Shown here: one piece after another, positions 45,106-55,800 of the stretch
Layout: every line of letters begins with the position of its first letter
How positions within the stretch are numbered: the stretch's first letter is position 1
Source: Ignavibacteria bacterium RIFOXYC2_FULL_35_21
GTDB taxonomy: Bacteria > Bacteroidota > Ignavibacteria > Kapaibacteriales > UBA2268
NCBI GenBank assembly: GCA_001804705.1
Contig: MHAY01000049.1
Location: 1 to 64,000, forward strand
Direction of reading: 5' to 3'
Length of the DNA: 64,000 nt
The notes under the pieces: model-generated
What the model was told of the DNA's origin: nothing
Seen by the model: only the letters and a program-made list of their open reading frames with translations
Database searches by the model: none
Made by a program: the position numbers and the translations under genes

Positions 45106-47199
45106 TTACGGAACAAGAGTGGCTCTGCCACGGTTATTCCATGAGAAATTCAAGTCCCTTGTATTTACTATACCACTTAAATTAATATCCTTCGTCAAAT
45201 ACCCTTCGTAATCCCTGTCGTCCCATGTTAGAACATGGTCATTGTTATCTATTATACCATCATTATTCACATCGCCTGCTATCATAGCAAACAATATTGA
45301 ACCGTCTGTTCTTTTTCCAATTGGTTTCACAGCATTTGCTCTTCCCAAAAGAATCTGAGGGTCTGTAAAATCAACATAATTACCTAAGGCTCTCGGATAT
45401 ATTCCAACCGCAAATTCTGTTGCAATGGATAAGTGATTCCTGTGTTTAACAACGAGATAATAATCACCTGCATCCATCCCGCCACTGCGGAGAACAACCG
45501 GTGATTTACCATCTATGTCAACAATATTTCCGTCAATTTTCAGTAAGCAAGTCCTATAAAATGGCTTCGGGTCATTCAAGTTACGTCTGAATTCAATTAC
45601 AATGTAATCAACTATCGAATCTGGCACTGATACTAAATTAATGAATTGCCTGTTCTGGTCAAGATTATATGGATAAATGTCAGGTGGTGTTAATGGAATT
45701 AAGCCTTTAATTCTTAAATCCTCAGCCATAGAACCAAACCGGTATGGTCCTTCGAGAAATAGTGTTGCAGTTAGTTCAAGTTTGCCACCCCTGCTGATTC
45801 CGACACCATAATCACCGAGAGAAACTACCTGTGGTGCTAAAGAATAAGCCCATTGGTTCGTTGTGTCCCATTTTGGCGGAATTTCTGAAGTTTCAACATC
45901 GGTCCATGCTCCTCTGTACCATCTCTGTAAAATCAGATAATCAAATTCAGGCCAAAGGGTTTTTGTTTCATCAACTGCAGTATCTAATAAGCTGTGCCTC
46001 CATCCGTAACCAAGAATAAGGTTCACGCCGTCAATCACAGGAATATTGTTTCCATCCAGTCCTGAGATTGTATAGGTCCTTTTAACCTTCATGTCTCCGC
46101 CTAAAATCGGCGGGAATGTCCGCGGTTTAATTCTGAAGGTCATTTCCTTTAGACCGTTGGATGCCGCTGAATCCCTGAACAATCCCCATGTATAAGGATT
46201 ATTGAATATAATTTTCAGACTGTCAAAATGCAGAACTGTTCTCCTGAAACTACCATCTATTTCGGCATCGGCACCATCAAAGATTGGATCTCTTAACGTT
46301 GTCAATGTTAAAACAAACTTATTACTTGTATCAGGTTCGGTTCTTATAGGTGATTTCAGATAAAGTGTATCATTTACAGTAATATTTCTTGTTATGGTAA
46401 TGCCTTGAGTTGTTTCATTTCTTAAATTCAGCAATTTTGTTGTGTCTAATGGTATTTCACCCGTTGTATTGCTGATTGAGCCTGTACCTGTGTACTTTAC
46501 GGATACATATCCTTCGAAGGTTGGTTGTTCCCTCAATGAACCTCCGACATGCCTGACAATCCATGTGGAATCCGCCATTGTAAAATTACTGTCAGTAGAA
46601 TTTCTCAATTCACCGTTAGTAAGTTCAAGCTTTGTATTGACCTTGAATCCGCCGCCACGAATTACATCTGCACCCTGTGGATTATCAATATTAAGATTTG
46701 AGAAATGACCATCACCTTCAATATCCTGGGAACTTACTGTTCCATTTAAGCGGACATCCCTTATTCCTGTTACTTTTGAATTATTGAACACAGAAGCCTT
46801 TGCATTAACTTCCTCCCTATCTACCTCAAACGGCACACTATCACTGACAATCAATGAATCCATTGTAGTCAAAGGTATCTTTCTGCCGTCACTTAATTTA
46901 AGAGAATCAACATATTTACGTGAAATATATCTTAGAACAAGTTGATTAAAATAGATATTCGGTATAACTTGTTGAGAACTCACTATTTTCCCCAGGAATT
47001 CAAATCTGCCACCCATTGTATCATTTAATGATTTAACTTGTCCCGATTTTAATTTAATTGTACCATTATTAGTGATTTTTCCCGGAGGCCTAGTTGAATC
47101 TGGTTGGTTATCCAAAGTATATCCCTGGCTCATCAATTTTCCCGAATTCAGGAAAATCAATGTAAAAATAATAATAATATGGAGATATTTATTCTTCAT
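45106..47199 (-). CDS. Secreted protein with dockerin-like C-terminus
   Basis: A 697-residue exported protein (signal peptide KYLHIIIIFTLIFLNSGKLM). The N-terminal half is beta-solenoid-like with short repeated turns (GKITNNGTIKLKSGQVKS, KVTGIRDVRLNGTVSSQ). A middle Ig-like region follows, and the last 60 residues hold two dockerin-type calcium-binding loops: GDVNNDGIIDNNDHVLTW and KDINLSGIVNTRDLNFSW. There is no T9SS type A domain; it ends RGRATLVP. The dockerin-like end suggests docking to a cohesin-like domain such as those in the neighbours at 41737 and 43699, but the pairing is an inference. Confidence 0.7.
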   Translation of the reverse strand: MKNKYLHIIIIFTLIFLNSGKLMSQGYTLDNQPDSTRPPGKITNNGTIKLKSGQVKSLNDTMGGRFEFLGKIVSSQQVIPNIYFNQLVLRYISRKYVDSLKLSDGRKIPLTTMDSLIVSDSVPFEVDREEVNAKASVFNNSKVTGIRDVRLNGTVSSQDIEGDGHFSNLNIDNPQGADVIRGGGFKVNTKLELTNGELRNSTDSNFTMADSTWIVRHVGGSLREQPTFEGYVSVKYTGTGSISNTTGEIPLDTTKLLNLRNETTQGITITRNITVNDTLYLKSPIRTEPDTSNKFVLTLTTLRDPIFDGADAEIDGSFRRTVLHFDSLKIIFNNPYTWGLFRDSAASNGLKEMTFRIKPRTFPPILGGDMKVKRTYTISGLDGNNIPVIDGVNLILGYGWRHSLLDTAVDETKTLWPEFDYLILQRWYRGAWTDVETSEIPPKWDTTNQWAYSLAPQVVSLGDYGVGISRGGKLELTATLFLEGPYRFGSMAEDLRIKGLIPLTPPDIYPYNLDQNRQFINLVSVPDSIVDYIVIEFRRNLNDPKPFYRTCLLKIDGNIVDIDGKSPVVLRSGGMDAGDYYLVVKHRNHLSIATEFAVGIYPRALGNYVDFTDPQILLGRANAVKPIGKRTDGSILFAMIAGDVNNDGIIDNNDHVLTWDDRDYEGYLTKDINLSGIVNTRDLNFSWNNRGRATLVP

Positions 47200-47269
47200 T
47201 AATTAAAATATAAATAAGAAAATTAGTCTTAACTAAATTTATAATTTTTCTGACCTAACTATATTTTAA

Positions 47270-47308
47270 AAAAAAATTTGGGTGGCAGTTATGAAGCCAC
47301 CACCCAAA
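47270..47308 (-). terminator. Intrinsic terminator after the 757-residue gene
   Basis: On the minus strand TTTGGGTGG (47308-47300) pairs with CCACCCAAA (47285-47277) and is followed by a run of T. The stop codon is at 47315. Confidence 0.88.
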
Positions 47309-47314
47309 AAATAA

Positions 47315-49543
47315 TTATTCACCTATTTCTATGACTTCCTGGTTCTGTACTGTTCCTGCGTTTGTTAACTGTGCAGTACCAAGTACTGCTGTATCAGCAC
47401 CAAGAGTACTTATCCAGATACCGGCAACATCGCCTACAGCCCTTGATTTGTTATCACCAGCATCGGCAAATGAGTTTGCATCGGCATTGAAGTTTCTAAT
47501 ACCGGCATAATAACCTGCAATCGAACCACTCAGATTAGTGTGGAAATTGTATCCTGCGCCGTTATCCTCATTACCAACGATTAGCACTGCATTGGGATAT
47601 GCTACAGGGAATTCAGGCCCGGCAATGATATTGCTCGATATCGTTATCTGGTTAGCTGCTGCTACACCACCGGGATAAGCCGTTGCTTCCTTGAGAGTAT
47701 TGTTTGTGTTGACTTCATCAGCACCACCCGCTGTTCCCCAAGCAGGTCCGTCAATACCAACATAAACAAGGTGACGGACAAGGGCATTATCATTTGCTGA
47801 CGGAAGAACACCTTCATCCCATGTATTCGGGTTGGTCCAACGTCCATCGTTGACTGTAATAAACAGTGTGGATGTACCCATGATAATATCTGAATTTGAT
47901 GTTACTTGACTAATTGTACCACCACCTGTACCTGCTATGAGAGAAATACCTGTACCTCCTGTCAGGTTAACATAACGCGGGTCTGAAGAGCCGCTGTTTG
48001 TTGCCGGGAAACCAGCAATTGTAATTTTCTGCTTTGCCTGGCCTGCATCATAACCTTCGAAGAATCTCATTCTGCTTTCCATGATAGCTGCTCCGGTATA
48101 TTCCGTGGCTATATAACCTGCTCTTAAAGTGGAAATTGTACCTGTACCGGTAAAAGTAGCACGGATTGTTCTGTTAACATCTGTTGTTGCTGTCCAGTCA
48201 TTACATAAAGCAGGCTGTAAAGCCGGATGAACATCAAGCTGAAAATCAGTTGGTGCGGTACTGAATGTTACCTGCGTCTGTTCATTATTAAACTTCAGCA
48301 TCGCTCCTGTTGGCAATGTTCCATAATAACGCATTTTACCGCGAATATAAACATCGTTATTTGCTGAGCTATAAGTAACGGTTGGTGCCCCTGCAGACCG
48401 GTATAAATTAAATACATTTGCGTCGGCAATAGCATTACCCATAATAACATTGCCTCCACTTACCGTCAGTGTATTACCTCTCATAAACATACTGCCATCG
48501 GGAGTCTTTGTTCCGGCATTGTGAAATTCCACATTACCATATAAATACTCTGGATTAGCAGAAATTCCGTCATTGTTAGCCATTGGTGTCTGTGCTCCTG
48601 CACCCTGATAATCAACGGTCGAATTAGTTGCAAATGTCATATTTGTTCTGCTTCCGACTGCAACCTGATTGGTAAATGTTCCGGGAATATCAAGTCTTGC
48701 ATCAACAGGTGTTCCGGAAAAACCAACGTTCAATGCACCAGGTATGGCAAGACCTGATTCAAGAGTTAATGTACCATTTAAAGTAAAAATACCCGTTGAC
48801 ATAAGGTTAAGCATATTTGCCGTACCTGCAGCCACATCCTGTACATTAAAATTAGCTGCACCATCAAAGTCCATAGTACCGGTACCGGTTGTTTTAAATA
48901 CACTTGCTGTAAGTGTAACATCACCATCGACAACCGATGCGCCATTTCCAATCGTAAAGTTTGCATTACAGGTTAAATCTGCGGCTCCATTTGATGTCAA
49001 ATACCCGCTTGCATAAACGGCGGCATTATTAACCTTCAAACCATCCAACAAATCTAAGTTGATATAATGATTTATTGCACCGGATTCATCTCCTTCACCG
49101 TAAACAACCTGCGGAACAACAGGCTGAGTGCCGTTTCCATCATAATGGAAAATACCGGCATAAGTTCTGTCGCCACCGCTCGATGGGTCATAAACGTTAA
49201 AAACATATACATCTGTCAATACATTTTTGGTCCCGCCAAAATAGTATAAATCTGTGTACCAGCGAGCTTGTACATCCTGTCCGGCGGCAACTCTTACCCA
49301 CTCGACTCTTCCGGGAATACGTGAAGCTGCGGCTGCTCCCAATGGTACCCCACCGTCAAATGAACCGCTTTGTGTTGGACTTCCACGCATACGGATAATT
49401 CCGTTAGTTCCTGCAGCATAAGTCCCGTTTGTATTATTAGTAAAGTTGGGAACCGGCTGCGAGTAAACTTCAAGCCCTGCCAATAATAGTAATATTACTG
49501 CTAATGCAGAAGCAAGCAAATGATTAGAATAACTTTTTCTCAT
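47315..49543 (-). CDS. Secreted surface protein ending in VIEIGE
   Basis: A 742-residue exported protein. The start is set at ATG 49543, seven bases after GGAGGA; this gives RKSYSNHLLASALAVILLLL as signal peptide, while the longer frame would begin at 49588. The body is beta-solenoid-like with Asn/Thr/Gly-rich turns (GNGASVVDGDVTLTASVF, MDFDGAANFNVQDVAAG). Near the end it has the unit NDGRWTNPNTWDEGVLPSAN, which also occurs six times in the giant neighbour. There is no T9SS type A domain. The last residues NAGTVQNQEVIEIGE resemble the end of the giant protein (SSAIINDGVIEIGE). Confidence 0.72.
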   Translation of the reverse strand: MRKSYSNHLLASALAVILLLLAGLEVYSQPVPNFTNNTNGTYAAGTNGIIRMRGSPTQSGSFDGGVPLGAAAASRIPGRVEWVRVAAGQDVQARWYTDLYYFGGTKNVLTDVYVFNVYDPSSGGDRTYAGIFHYDGNGTQPVVPQVVYGEGDESGAINHYINLDLLDGLKVNNAAVYASGYLTSNGAADLTCNANFTIGNGASVVDGDVTLTASVFKTTGTGTMDFDGAANFNVQDVAAGTANMLNLMSTGIFTLNGTLTLESGLAIPGALNVGFSGTPVDARLDIPGTFTNQVAVGSRTNMTFATNSTVDYQGAGAQTPMANNDGISANPEYLYGNVEFHNAGTKTPDGSMFMRGNTLTVSGGNVIMGNAIADANVFNLYRSAGAPTVTYSSANNDVYIRGKMRYYGTLPTGAMLKFNNEQTQVTFSTAPTDFQLDVHPALQPALCNDWTATTDVNRTIRATFTGTGTISTLRAGYIATEYTGAAIMESRMRFFEGYDAGQAKQKITIAGFPATNSGSSDPRYVNLTGGTGISLIAGTGGGTISQVTSNSDIIMGTSTLFITVNDGRWTNPNTWDEGVLPSANDNALVRHLVYVGIDGPAWGTAGGADEVNTNNTLKEATAYPGGVAAANQITISSNIIAGPEFPVAYPNAVLIVGNEDNGAGYNFHTNLSGSIAGYYAGIRNFNADANSFADAGDNKSRAVGDVAGIWISTLGADTAVLGTAQLTNAGTVQNQEVIEIGE

Positions 49544-49550
49544 TACAAAA

Positions 49551-49556
49551 TCCTCC
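49551..49556 (-). promoter_or_regulatory. Shine-Dalgarno sequence deciding the start at 49543
   Basis: On the minus strand GGAGGA lies seven bases before ATG 49543, favouring that start over 49588. Confidence 0.8.
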
Positions 49557-49811
49557 AAATAGTTCATAAATCTTTTATTATTAATCAAAAATTATTTTCT
49601 TAGTTATTTCTAAAATACAAACACTCCTTGTATATTAATACAAAATTAATTAATTGCAAATCATTTTGCAATCAGTATAAATACTTAATTTTATTAAGTA
49701 TTTCACAACAAAAATGAGTAATTATAAGCCCCGATAATCCTCCTGAAAAAATAGTTAATAATGACGTTCTATACAATTCATTTATTTTTAATTAACTTAT
49801 AACCACAATTC

Positions 49812-49874
49812 AAAATTTACATTTTACATTTTACATTCTTTTGACTTCCGACTACCGACTTTTGACTTCCGATC
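49812..49874 (-). repeat. Heptamer array at the stop of the giant gene
   Basis: On the minus strand shortly after the TGA: GGAAGTC, AAAAGTC, GGTAGTC, GGAAGTC, AAAAGAA, TGTAAAA, TGTAAAA, TGTAAAT. The GTCGGAA word is the same as in the long array at 63294-63503. Confidence 0.8.
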
Positions 49875-49877
49875 TTA

Positions 49878-52800
49878 TCATTCTCCTATTTCAATCACAC
49901 CATCATTAATAATTGCCGAACTATTAATCACACTTCCCCTTACATGAAGTGCATCAATTAAAGTGCTTATATTCAAATTTGAACTTTCATTTGTTAAATT
50001 CATTCTAACAAACACAGGTGCAGTTACATTTTTTGTGCCATTTCTCAACAGTATATTTCCATATCCCTGTGCATCGGGTAATCCGAATGGATTAGGCAAT
50101 ATTGTCTGTACTGCTCCATAGAAATCCATCGTACTGGTTTCCGAAAGATAATATGTACTGAAATTAGTCAATGAATTATTTGGGAAATCAGCTAAGCCAG
50201 AACTTAATATTCCGTTGTTATCGAGAATAAATGCCCCGGTCCCTGTCGTTGAATTTATTGAATTTGCTTGTAAATCAAGCAGTGAATTATTTATAACAAG
50301 CAAACTATCCAATTGCGGATTAGCTACATTTAGCGTTACAACATGATTCAGTCCGACTTCAACGACATCTTTGTTGTCTAAAACGGTAGCAAATGGAATG
50401 TCATCCACCTGAGGGCATACCGGAGGTAAGTGATTTGAATTAAAAGTCCACGTTGTGTTTAAATCCCAGTTACCTGTGGCAACGCTATAAAATCTTCTCG
50501 GTGACTTTTCACCTATGTAAAAATCACCTAAACCTGCCCACTTTGTTGCTCCTCCTGTTAATTCCACACTCGCAAGGCCTACATTCCAATTTAAATCTGC
50601 CCCATTTCTCTCAGACCATAATGGTACTTCAGCAGGTACGCTCATTCTTCTTACCACTGCATTTGCAGGAGTAACAGTTGCAAGTTCGCTTGATGGAAAT
50701 TCGAGATTAACATTTGCAACTCGTCCGCCCATTGCAAATGTTCCCCCTGATATAGGATTCAAACTCCAATATCGGGGTACACTGTGCAATGGATCCATCC
50801 TATTGCCGGAATTTGGTGAGTACGGGACCGGGTCTAAGTTAATACCATCAACAGCACCTGATGTACCGCCAACTCCAATCATGGTGATAACAGCAGGTGT
50901 AAAACTTGTACCATTTCCAATTTCATAAGTATAAGAACCAGCATCGCCAGGTATAACTTTCTGCAAATATCCATCTACATACCCTGTACCAGTGCGGTTT
51001 ACCGAACCTCCATTTTGAATAATGACCTTCCTGTCTGCATTTCTAACATTAATTATTGAAGAAGATGATAAATTCATTGTATGGGATACATATACTTGTG
51101 CAGTTGCTGATAAAGTATTCTTTGTTACATAAACGTATCCACCTGCCAAATCCAGGTCGTAATAATTCACACCATCCTGATTTTCCAGAGCAAGAGTATG
51201 ATTCGAAGGTCCATTAAATACAAAGTTCTTCGTCAATGGATTCGTTCTTGTTGTATTAAGCAAAACCATATCCCTGTCGAGGCGGATGCTCCTACTGCCG
51301 AAATTAAGAGTACCGTTAATTAATCTCAAATCCTCGCTTATATTCAAATATGGGTCAGGACTGCCAATTGCATCGTTACTCAGAAATATAGTATTAGTAG
51401 GAGCTATATTATTAATAGTCAGTGAAATTATATTATTTGGTAATCCTCTTCCTGACACCTGTCCTCCATTTATTCCGTTATAAATATAACGGCTATTTCC
51501 ATAAGTAGGGACATTTGTCGATAATATTGCTCCTGCCGAACCATCTGCCGTAATACCGCTCACATGGTGAATACCGAGAGATGTAGAATCTTCCATCACA
51601 TAAGTATTTGTTCTCACAGAACCGAATTGCCCCTGTACATATAGAGCACCCGGTGAGCCATCATTCTTTTCCAAATATAATGTCCTGACATCGGGTGTAT
51701 ATGTTTCGGGAACTGTAATTGTCCTGCTGTTTCCGATGTGAACAATATCACTAACACCGGGAACCAATAGAACAGGTGTAACTTTCGTTGTATATCCATC
51801 GAAAGACCAAATCGCAGTATTAGTCCCGTCCCATATTCCATCGCTATAACTCCAATAAACATATCCCGATGGTTCACCGGCGACAAAGTCTCCATATTCT
51901 GTATTGTTGGAAGATGTAACGTAGGTTGCAGTTCTTGCAGTAGTGCTTGTCTTTTTCCAGACACCCGCCGCAGGTAAAGCGGGAGTATATAAATGGTGTT
52001 CATAATATGTTGTTGGCCCTGCAACAGGGTCAGTCGGCAAATAAGTTGTTGTTAGTTTATAAGTCCTGTTAGGGCCCAAATCAAATCCATTGTTTGAAAC
52101 TGTCCAGTAACGGTGTACATAATTTGTCAATTTAACAGGCGGGTCGGCAATAGCCGAATGGTCAACCAGTGAAGTAATGGCACCAACTAATCCTGCAGTA
52201 CCTCCTGTTCCGACAGCCTCATATGTTACAGGCCTGTATTCTGTATTTAATGTAGTCCCAATCGGGAATACCAAGCTATTTGCCCCTGTAGGAAAATAAC
52301 GGTAAACCAAGCCGTCAACATGCCCCAAGCCATTCCTCAATACCTGCGGGTCGTTGCCGCTAACATTCGAATTAAATTCAACATATTTATTATTAGCTCT
52401 TGCATTGATATTGACTACATTGTTATTAGGAAACTCAAGAGAATTCCTTATAACCAAATTTGAATTGGCAGTACTACCAAGATATAACTCACCTGCTGTT
52501 TTATCAACCTTCATTCTATAAAGTTTCAATCCACCTGTTTCGTTATTTGTTATTGTCTGGCTGGCTGTTTCATTAAATACAAGCAACCATGGGTCAGACT
52601 GTGAACCGCCAGGGTCATAAAAATAACCATCATTAAGGAAATTACCTCTAAGTTCAACCGTATTAGTGTTAAGGCTGAATGTATGGCTGTTATCAGTTGT
52701 AAGATTGTTTTTAATAACAAAAACTTGCTCCGCTATATGAGTTTTTACACCTGCTCTCGTTGCATGAACATCCCAAACAGGCATGTTGCCGCCAAGCTTA

Positions 52801-55800
52801 ATGGGTTCTGCCGGTGTTGCTAAAGGCATTGTAGGATGGCCCGTCTGCAATGTTCCGGCAGCCATTCCGATTCCATTATCAGCGGCGCCTTTTACAACCT
52901 TGAAATCAGCAGAAGCACCTACTGTGCCTGATGCAACGACAATACTGCCTCCCGACATAGAGAATGTCGATGAGGATTTACTAATATCAAAACCCGCCAA
53001 GGTTGCATCAGTATTGCCATAAGACATAACTGTAAATGTACCTGAACTTAGATTAAAATCTATTTTATCGCTGGCACCCGTTCTCGTGAAACATCCCGCA
53101 ACATTCACATTGCCGTTGCTCACATTTAGCCTGGTACCTGTGTTATACAGAAAATATTCATCAATCGCGTTACCAACGTTTAGATTCCCTCCGGTAACGT
53201 CAATTCTCGTATTAACATTTGTTATCAAATCATCCGAAGTTGAAACGGCTCCGTTAAGTATATTCAACCCTGTATAAGGCTGCATGTTCTCGACATTAGT
53301 GCCTCCGGACAACCACAAAGTACCTGTCTGCACATTTGTCAGAATTCCTTTGTCCAAATAGAATAGATATTCAGGAACACTTCCTGTTTGTGAAGCAAAA
53401 GAGTTTGATGCTACAAGTAGAGTATCTGAAAATCCATTCACTTTGTCCATTACAACAGGTCCCATAGGCGCCCAATTACCCTCGCCGCTTATTGTTGAGG
53501 ATGAAGCCGTAATTGTGGAGCTTGGTGAACTATTAAATTTCAAAACTGTGTAATTATTCGCATCAGAATAAAGGTCTATAGCGTTTACCAAAGTTGAAAC
53601 ATTATAAATATTTTTCTGTATTGTTAAAGTATCCTTGGTATTACCTGATGATGGTGGACTTATGCTTCCACCGTCAAGAACACCCAGATTGCTTTCTATG
53701 GTAAGTTGCTTATTTGCAGGTGCTGTACCGAATTCCAATGAACCCGCCAAAGCACTTGCTGTATTTGAAGTACCGCCAATTTGAAGAGAGTCTATCTTAT
53801 CTGTCGAGATATTATAAGTTAATGTATGGCCATCCACAATAACTGTGTCTTTATCATATATTTGACCGGGATAATAAGCCGATGGCACACCGGTATGATT
53901 CTCATTTGACCAATTGGAACCAACATTCCAGTTTCCTGTATTGCGGCTCCAGAAAATCCTGCCTGTGAAAAATCCCGAAGCTTCACCTGCAGTCCAATCG
54001 CCGTCATAATATAATGAATTTGTTATCGAAATCGGAGATGGATTTGCTGTTGGATTAGTCCCTAAGTTTATTTCCCAAAAATTTGTTGTTTTATACAATC
54101 CGGGAATGTACAAAGCTTGATTACCATTGACATCACCGGGGACATACGTAAAGCTTAAAGAATTTGCAGTTACATTCGATATTCCGTTAGTAGCCACATT
54201 CCAGTATTTTCCCAATATATTATCTGACATCCTGTTTGGATGCAATCCCGATTTAAGCTTCAAAGCAACAGATGGATTTACCGTATAAGTACCGGTTAAA
54301 CTGATGCTTGCAGGGTTGTAGTTCGTTCCAACACCAACGGGAAAAAAATATGATTTTGCCCCTGCCCCACCGGTGTATTGTTTAATTATACTTCCGATCG
54401 TCGAAGAACCTTCGGATAATATCATCCTTGTTCCGCTGAAAGAACCCGCACCGGGACTGACAGCAAGAGCAGTGGGACCAAAAATCAAATCATAATTTAA
54501 TGGCCTCAGATAATTGTCCTGATTAAAAGTAAGCTGATTGTTAATTGTCGTATTTCTTTGCAATTGCACTGTACCGCTTGGTTTGTCAAGTGTTACATTA
54601 TAAAATGAAGTAGAACTTGAACCTTTGATATTCTGGGTAAGCGTGCTGTCAAATGTCAATGTTCCCTGCACTCCGCCACCAAAAGAATTTTGATTATTAT
54701 TATTTATGAATTCACCTTGTAATCTCAGTGATTGAGTATTAGCAGTATATGTTCCGTTAGTCAGAAGAATTGAGTCTTTAACAATATGGCCCGTGGTTTG
54801 AGTAACAGTAGAACTTGAGTTGACTGTACTAACAGTTAAAGAAGCAATTCTGGTAGGAATTGCACCGCCTGTGTTTTGCGTAAAGTTATTTAGATACCCA
54901 TTATTAACAATATTTATAGTATAGTCCTGAACCTCCCCATAATCACCTCCGCTAATACATGGGTCAAGAGTGCTATTATCATTTCTGACAGCAATTCTCA
55001 TACATGTTGTTCCCGCAACTGTCCCGGCAGGCACTGTGAAAGTTATATCAGCGGCATAAGCACTGTCAATATTAAATTGCCTGCCGGCTGCACTTGGGTA
55101 CCTTTCTGATGCAATATTTTCAAAATCTCCGTCGAAATCCTGGTCAAACCAAAACATTCCATAATAGCTCCCCGGGGAACCGGTATTTGCCAGCAGTAAC
55201 CTCATTGTGTATTGCGAGCCGGCAGTCAGTGTTATACACTTATCGGGGAAGTATCTCCATGCAAAAAGACTTTGTCTTGCATCAGTATGGTCAAAGAAAG
55301 GTGCTCCAAACGTAGCGCCTGCAGATACTCTGACCTGATGTATATAGCCAAATCCTGAATTCAATCCTGTACCGGAACAATACCTGAAGTCTGCATTAGT
55401 ATATGTTTCGCTAATTCTTCCTTTTGCAGTAAACTCATAATTGCCCGTGATATGGCCGTTATAGTTAAAGTTTCTTGCAATTGTTGCTCCACTATATTCT
55501 CTTTGAAGGTTACCTCTTGCAGTGTTTGTATGAAATCCGTCTTCAGCACCTGTTTCAATTATCCCGTCATCCATTAATTCAAAAACGCTGGCTCTGATAA
55601 CATTTGTCCCAAGAATCAATTTCCCGGGGCCTCCTGCCGTTGATTCAACTGTTACAGAACCAAGCCTTTGTTCGTGAAACTCAGGATTACCTGTAGAGCT
55701 TGGCCAGCCATTTCCTATATTGGCATCGAGTGTAACGGTTTTTCCTTCACCAATCATAGCGATATCAAGTCTTCTCATGGGGTATTTCCCAACTTGTGTA

